Part shown: piece after piece, positions 61,802 through 64,000 of the stretch | Layout: the number at the start of each line of letters is the position of its first letter | How positions within the stretch are numbered: position 1 is the stretch's first letter | NCBI GenBank assembly: GCA_025998875.1 | Contig: AP024675.1 | Coordinates: 885,589 to 949,588, forward strand | DNA: 64,000 bases | Source of the DNA: Bacteroidota bacterium | GTDB taxonomy: Bacteria > Bacteroidota > Rhodothermia > JANXDC01 | Direction of reading: 5' to 3' | The notes under the pieces: model-generated | Seen by the model: the letters and a program-made list of their open reading frames with translations, nothing else | The model's database searches: none | What the model was told of the DNA's origin: nothing | Program-made: the position numbers and the translations under genes

Positions 61802-62971
61802 GTGTCTGCGCTGCCTCATCTGCCCTGGGCTGAATGGCTGTCTGCCATTCGACGGCATCTGCATCAACACCCCGAGGTGGGCTTTGAGGAACATGAAACA
61901 GCCGCCTTCTTGGAGTCCGAGCTGCGGGCTCTGGGGCTTACGCCCCGCCGGGTGGCCGGCACCGGGGTGGTGGTAGACCTTACAGGCAGGGGGCCGGGTC
62001 CGATCCGGGCCTATCGGGCCGACATCGATGCGTTGCCGGTCGCCGATGCCAAACAGGTGCCCTACGCTTCTTCCAGGCCCGGCGTGGCCCATCTGTGCGG
62101 ACACGACGCCCACACCGCCATTGCGCTCGGTGTGGTGCGGTATCTGCTCGAGCACAACGACTGGACCGGCACGGTACGCGTGCTCTTCCAGCCGGCCGAG
62201 GAGCCCACGCCCAGCGGCGCCCCGGAAATGGTGCGGGCAGGAGTTATGGAGGGGGTAGAGGCGATCTATGCCGTGCATGTGGATCCCGCTCTGCCCGTGG
62301 GGGTTTTCGGCTTTCGGGCCGGTCCCCTGAGCGCGGCCACTGACAGCGTGCGTCTTCTGCTGCGCGGTCCTCGTACCGTGCATTCGGCTCGTCCCCATGA
62401 AGCACCCGATCCGGTGTGGGCGGCCGTGCAGATCGCCCAGCTCTGGTATGGGTTTTCGGGGCGTGTGCACGATGCGCGCCAGCCGGCCGTATGGGCGCTT
62501 ACGTACCTGCAGGCGGGTTCGGCCCTGAACGTGGTCCCGGATCGGGTCGAGCTTGGGGGCACCTTGCGCACCACAGATCCGGTGGCCCGAGAGCATTGGC
62601 ATACGATGATGCGGGAAAGCGCCCGGGCGCTGGCCGCCACCTTCGGACTGGACTGTGAGCTGCACGTGGCGCGTGGCGCCCCCCCTGTGTGGAATGATCC
62701 GCGGCTGATTGCACATGCCCGTCAACTGGCCCTTGCGCTCTTCGGACCGGAGGCGATAGCCGAACTGGAACAGCCCAGCATGGGAGGGGAAGATTTCTCC
62801 GTTTACCTGGAATATGCTCCGGGTGCTATGGTTCGAGTCGGAACCCGCTCCGGTCCGGAGACGGGTTTCGAGCTGCACGACAGCCGCTTCGATATCGATG
62901 AAGGCGCCCTTCCCCTGGCCGTTTGCCTGATGGGTGAGGTATTGCGCCGCTGGCCCCCTGAAGCCCCATGA
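61802..62971 (+). CDS. M20-family amidohydrolase/carboxypeptidase
   Basis: A 389-residue zinc hydrolase of the M20D (HipO/IAA-amino-acid hydrolase) type. GTG 61802 follows GGAGGA. Landmarks: LHQHPEVGFEE (about 20-30), RADIDALPV (Asp), LCGHDAHTAIALG (two histidines), FQPAEE (catalytic Glu) and the late SMGGEDFSVYL. The dimerisation-domain histidine region reads GPRTVHSARPHEAPDPV. It removes an acyl group from, or cleaves, an N-substituted amino acid; the substrate is unknown. The next gene overlaps it by four bases. Confidence 0.92.
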   Translation: MSALPHLPWAEWLSAIRRHLHQHPEVGFEEHETAAFLESELRALGLTPRRVAGTGVVVDLTGRGPGPIRAYRADIDALPVADAKQVPYASSRPGVAHLCGHDAHTAIALGVVRYLLEHNDWTGTVRVLFQPAEEPTPSGAPEMVRAGVMEGVEAIYAVHVDPALPVGVFGFRAGPLSAATDSVRLLLRGPRTVHSARPHEAPDPVWAAVQIAQLWYGFSGRVHDARQPAVWALTYLQAGSALNVVPDRVELGGTLRTTDPVAREHWHTMMRESARALAATFGLDCELHVARGAPPVWNDPRLIAHARQLALALFGPEAIAELEQPSMGGEDFSVYLEYAPGAMVRVGTRSGPETGFELHDSRFDIDEGALPLAVCLMGEVLRRWPPEAP

Positions 62972-64000
62972 GGATGGGTCTGTTGGTGAGTTTTTGGGTG
63001 GCCTGGGCTCCGGCCCTCCTCAGCGCCCAGGTTGTTGGAGACAATTTCGAGGACGGGGATTTTCTGCACAATCCCCCCTGGATGGGTTCAGTGGACCGCT
63101 TCGTCGTGGTGCGCGAGGAGGCGGGATATCGGCTCCGCACTCGGGGCCAGAATCGGGCCGATACGATACAGCTTCTGCTGCGCTCCCCGATCGCCTATGG
63201 GCGCTGGTCCTGCTGGATACGCATCTCGGGGGTAAACCTGAGCACGGCAAATGGTCTTCGATGGTATCTGCTGGCCGATCGGGCCGATCTCAAGGGCCCC
63301 GTGCGGGGGTATTACGTGCAAATCGGCACCACCAACTCCGACGATGTGCGGCTGATCCGGCAAGATGGAGATCGGCGCATCGAACTGCTGCGCACCCCAG
63401 CTCTGGGGACGGGTACAGAACACCTGTTTCTGTTCCACGTCGAGCGTCGTCTCAATGGCACCTGGTACCTGGAGGTCAACGGCATCCGCTATGGCCCGGT
63501 CCAGGATACCCTGATCGGATACAGCCGCTATCTCGGTTTCTGGGTCAAACATAGCGCCACGGCGGGATCGGCCTATGCCTTTGACGATCTGGAAGCCGTC
63601 TGGGGAGATGGGCCGGATCCAGACCGGCGCCCTTTCGCTGTGATCGGTGCTCAGGTCATGGCGCCGGATGTATTTCGCCTGCGGTACAGCCACCCGCTGG
63701 ATTCGGCCTCGGCGACGCGCAGGGGCGCCTATCGCATCGATCCGGGCTCGCTCGAGCCTCTGGAGGTGTGGCTCGAAGAAGATCCCCGAGACGTCTTGTT
63801 GCGCCTGCCCCTGCAGTTGCGCAGTGGGCTCTCTTATCGGGTGCGTATCAGCGGGGTGCGAGACTGGACCGGTCGCACCCTGGAGGAAGGGGAAGCGGAA
63901 CTACGATACTGGGATCCCAACGATGCCCATCCGGGCCTGTTGCGCATCACAGAGATCCTCTATGATCCCCTCCCGGGGGGCGCCGAATACATCGAGCTGT
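62968..64000 (+). CDS. Secreted lamin-tail-domain protein (5' part)
   Basis: The frame runs from ATG 62968, which overlaps the M20 stop (ATGA), to the window end without a stop; 344 residues are visible. A signal peptide (about 1-21, ending LLSAQ) is followed by a concanavalin-like jelly-roll region (VGDNFEDGDF, then GRWSCWIRISGV, VNGIRYG, AFDDLEAVWGDG; about 22-217), then a Big-like domain and the start of a lamin-tail domain (LRITEILYDPLPGGAEYIEL). Such proteins in Bacteroidota are usually large, repeat-rich and surface-located. The C-terminus is outside the window. Confidence 0.8.
   Translation, partial: MRMGLLVSFWVAWAPALLSAQVVGDNFEDGDFLHNPPWMGSVDRFVVVREEAGYRLRTRGQNRADTIQLLLRSPIAYGRWSCWIRISGVNLSTANGLRWYLLADRADLKGPVRGYYVQIGTTNSDDVRLIRQDGDRRIELLRTPALGTGTEHLFLFHVERRLNGTWYLEVNGIRYGPVQDTLIGYSRYLGFWVKHSATAGSAYAFDDLEAVWGDGPDPDRRPFAVIGAQVMAPDVFRLRYSHPLDSASATRRGAYRIDPGSLEPLEVWLEEDPRDVLLRLPLQLRSGLSYRVRISGVRDWTGRTLEEGEAELRYWDPNDAHPGLLRITEILYDPLPGGAEYIEL

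Noticed and set aside
1-64000. CRISPR arrays, transposases, prophage genes or attachment sites
   Set aside because: No regularly spaced direct repeats, transposase or integrase motifs, and no tRNA with a duplicated end were found.

Overview
This window is the replication-origin neighbourhood of a bacterial chromosome with moderately high G+C content, judged by eye. It is densely packed housekeeping DNA with no mobile element, CRISPR array or rRNA. Several features point to the Bacteroidota/Rhodothermota/Chlorobiota side of the tree. Promoters repeatedly match the TTTG-N19/20-TAnnTTTG pattern known from Bacteroidota, Shine-Dalgarno sites are often weak, and several exported proteins have signal peptides ending in Ala-Gln. 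There is also an MqnA-like (futalosine menaquinone pathway) gene and a B12-dependent ribonucleotide reductase. A Rhodothermia-like, perhaps thermophilic, organism is my best guess, but it rests on gene content only.

Layout, 1-24 kb. The 3' part of dnaA and dnaN are followed by a minus-strand tyrS / glycosyltransferase / HtrA-protease cluster and tRNA-Ser. Next comes a tightly overlapping minus-strand translation operon ffh-rpsP-khpA-rimM-trmD-rplS-mqnA-smpB. An M28 peptidase, a small HTH regulator and mfd follow, then mnmG-rsmG with a parS site embedded in the rsmG start codon. tRNA-Gln, yqgE, pdxJ and a divergent plsY come next. A five-gene plus-strand envelope locus follows: ECF sigma factor, single-TM protein, two related secreted coiled-coil proteins and a beta-barrel protein.

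24-28 kb. A split class II ribonucleotide reductase (nrdJa-nrdJb) lies between two groups of DnaA-box-like sequences. The larger group (about 27.5-27.9 kb, AT-rich, with a 36-nt perfect hairpin) is the best oriC candidate. The plus strand looks C-rich to its left and G-rich to its right, as expected for bidirectional replication from this point.

28-47 kb. Genes for acylphosphatase, AlkA, TldD, RibBA, YajC, Era, MogA, an A-type Fe-S carrier and PurB, with tRNA-Val and tRNA-Gly, lead to the classical rpmH-rnpA-yidD-yidC operon. Then come queA-ispD-ispF, an SDR, a PLP decarboxylase, an AlbA_2 regulator and plsY-gpsA.

47-64 kb. A LytM-like protein without zinc ligands, MoeA, a block of small membrane proteins resembling haem/copper oxidase pieces, tryptophanase, serine dehydratase and a phosphoglucose/phosphomannose isomerase come first. 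They are followed by an unusual three-gene unit (TPR protein, 43-residue secreted peptide, TPR protein with C-terminal HTH), then ppiD, uvrA, an M20 amidohydrolase and the start of a large secreted lamin-tail protein.

The two most interesting items are the origin structure around nrdJab and the TPR-peptide-TPR/HTH unit, which resembles peptide-pheromone signalling in layout.
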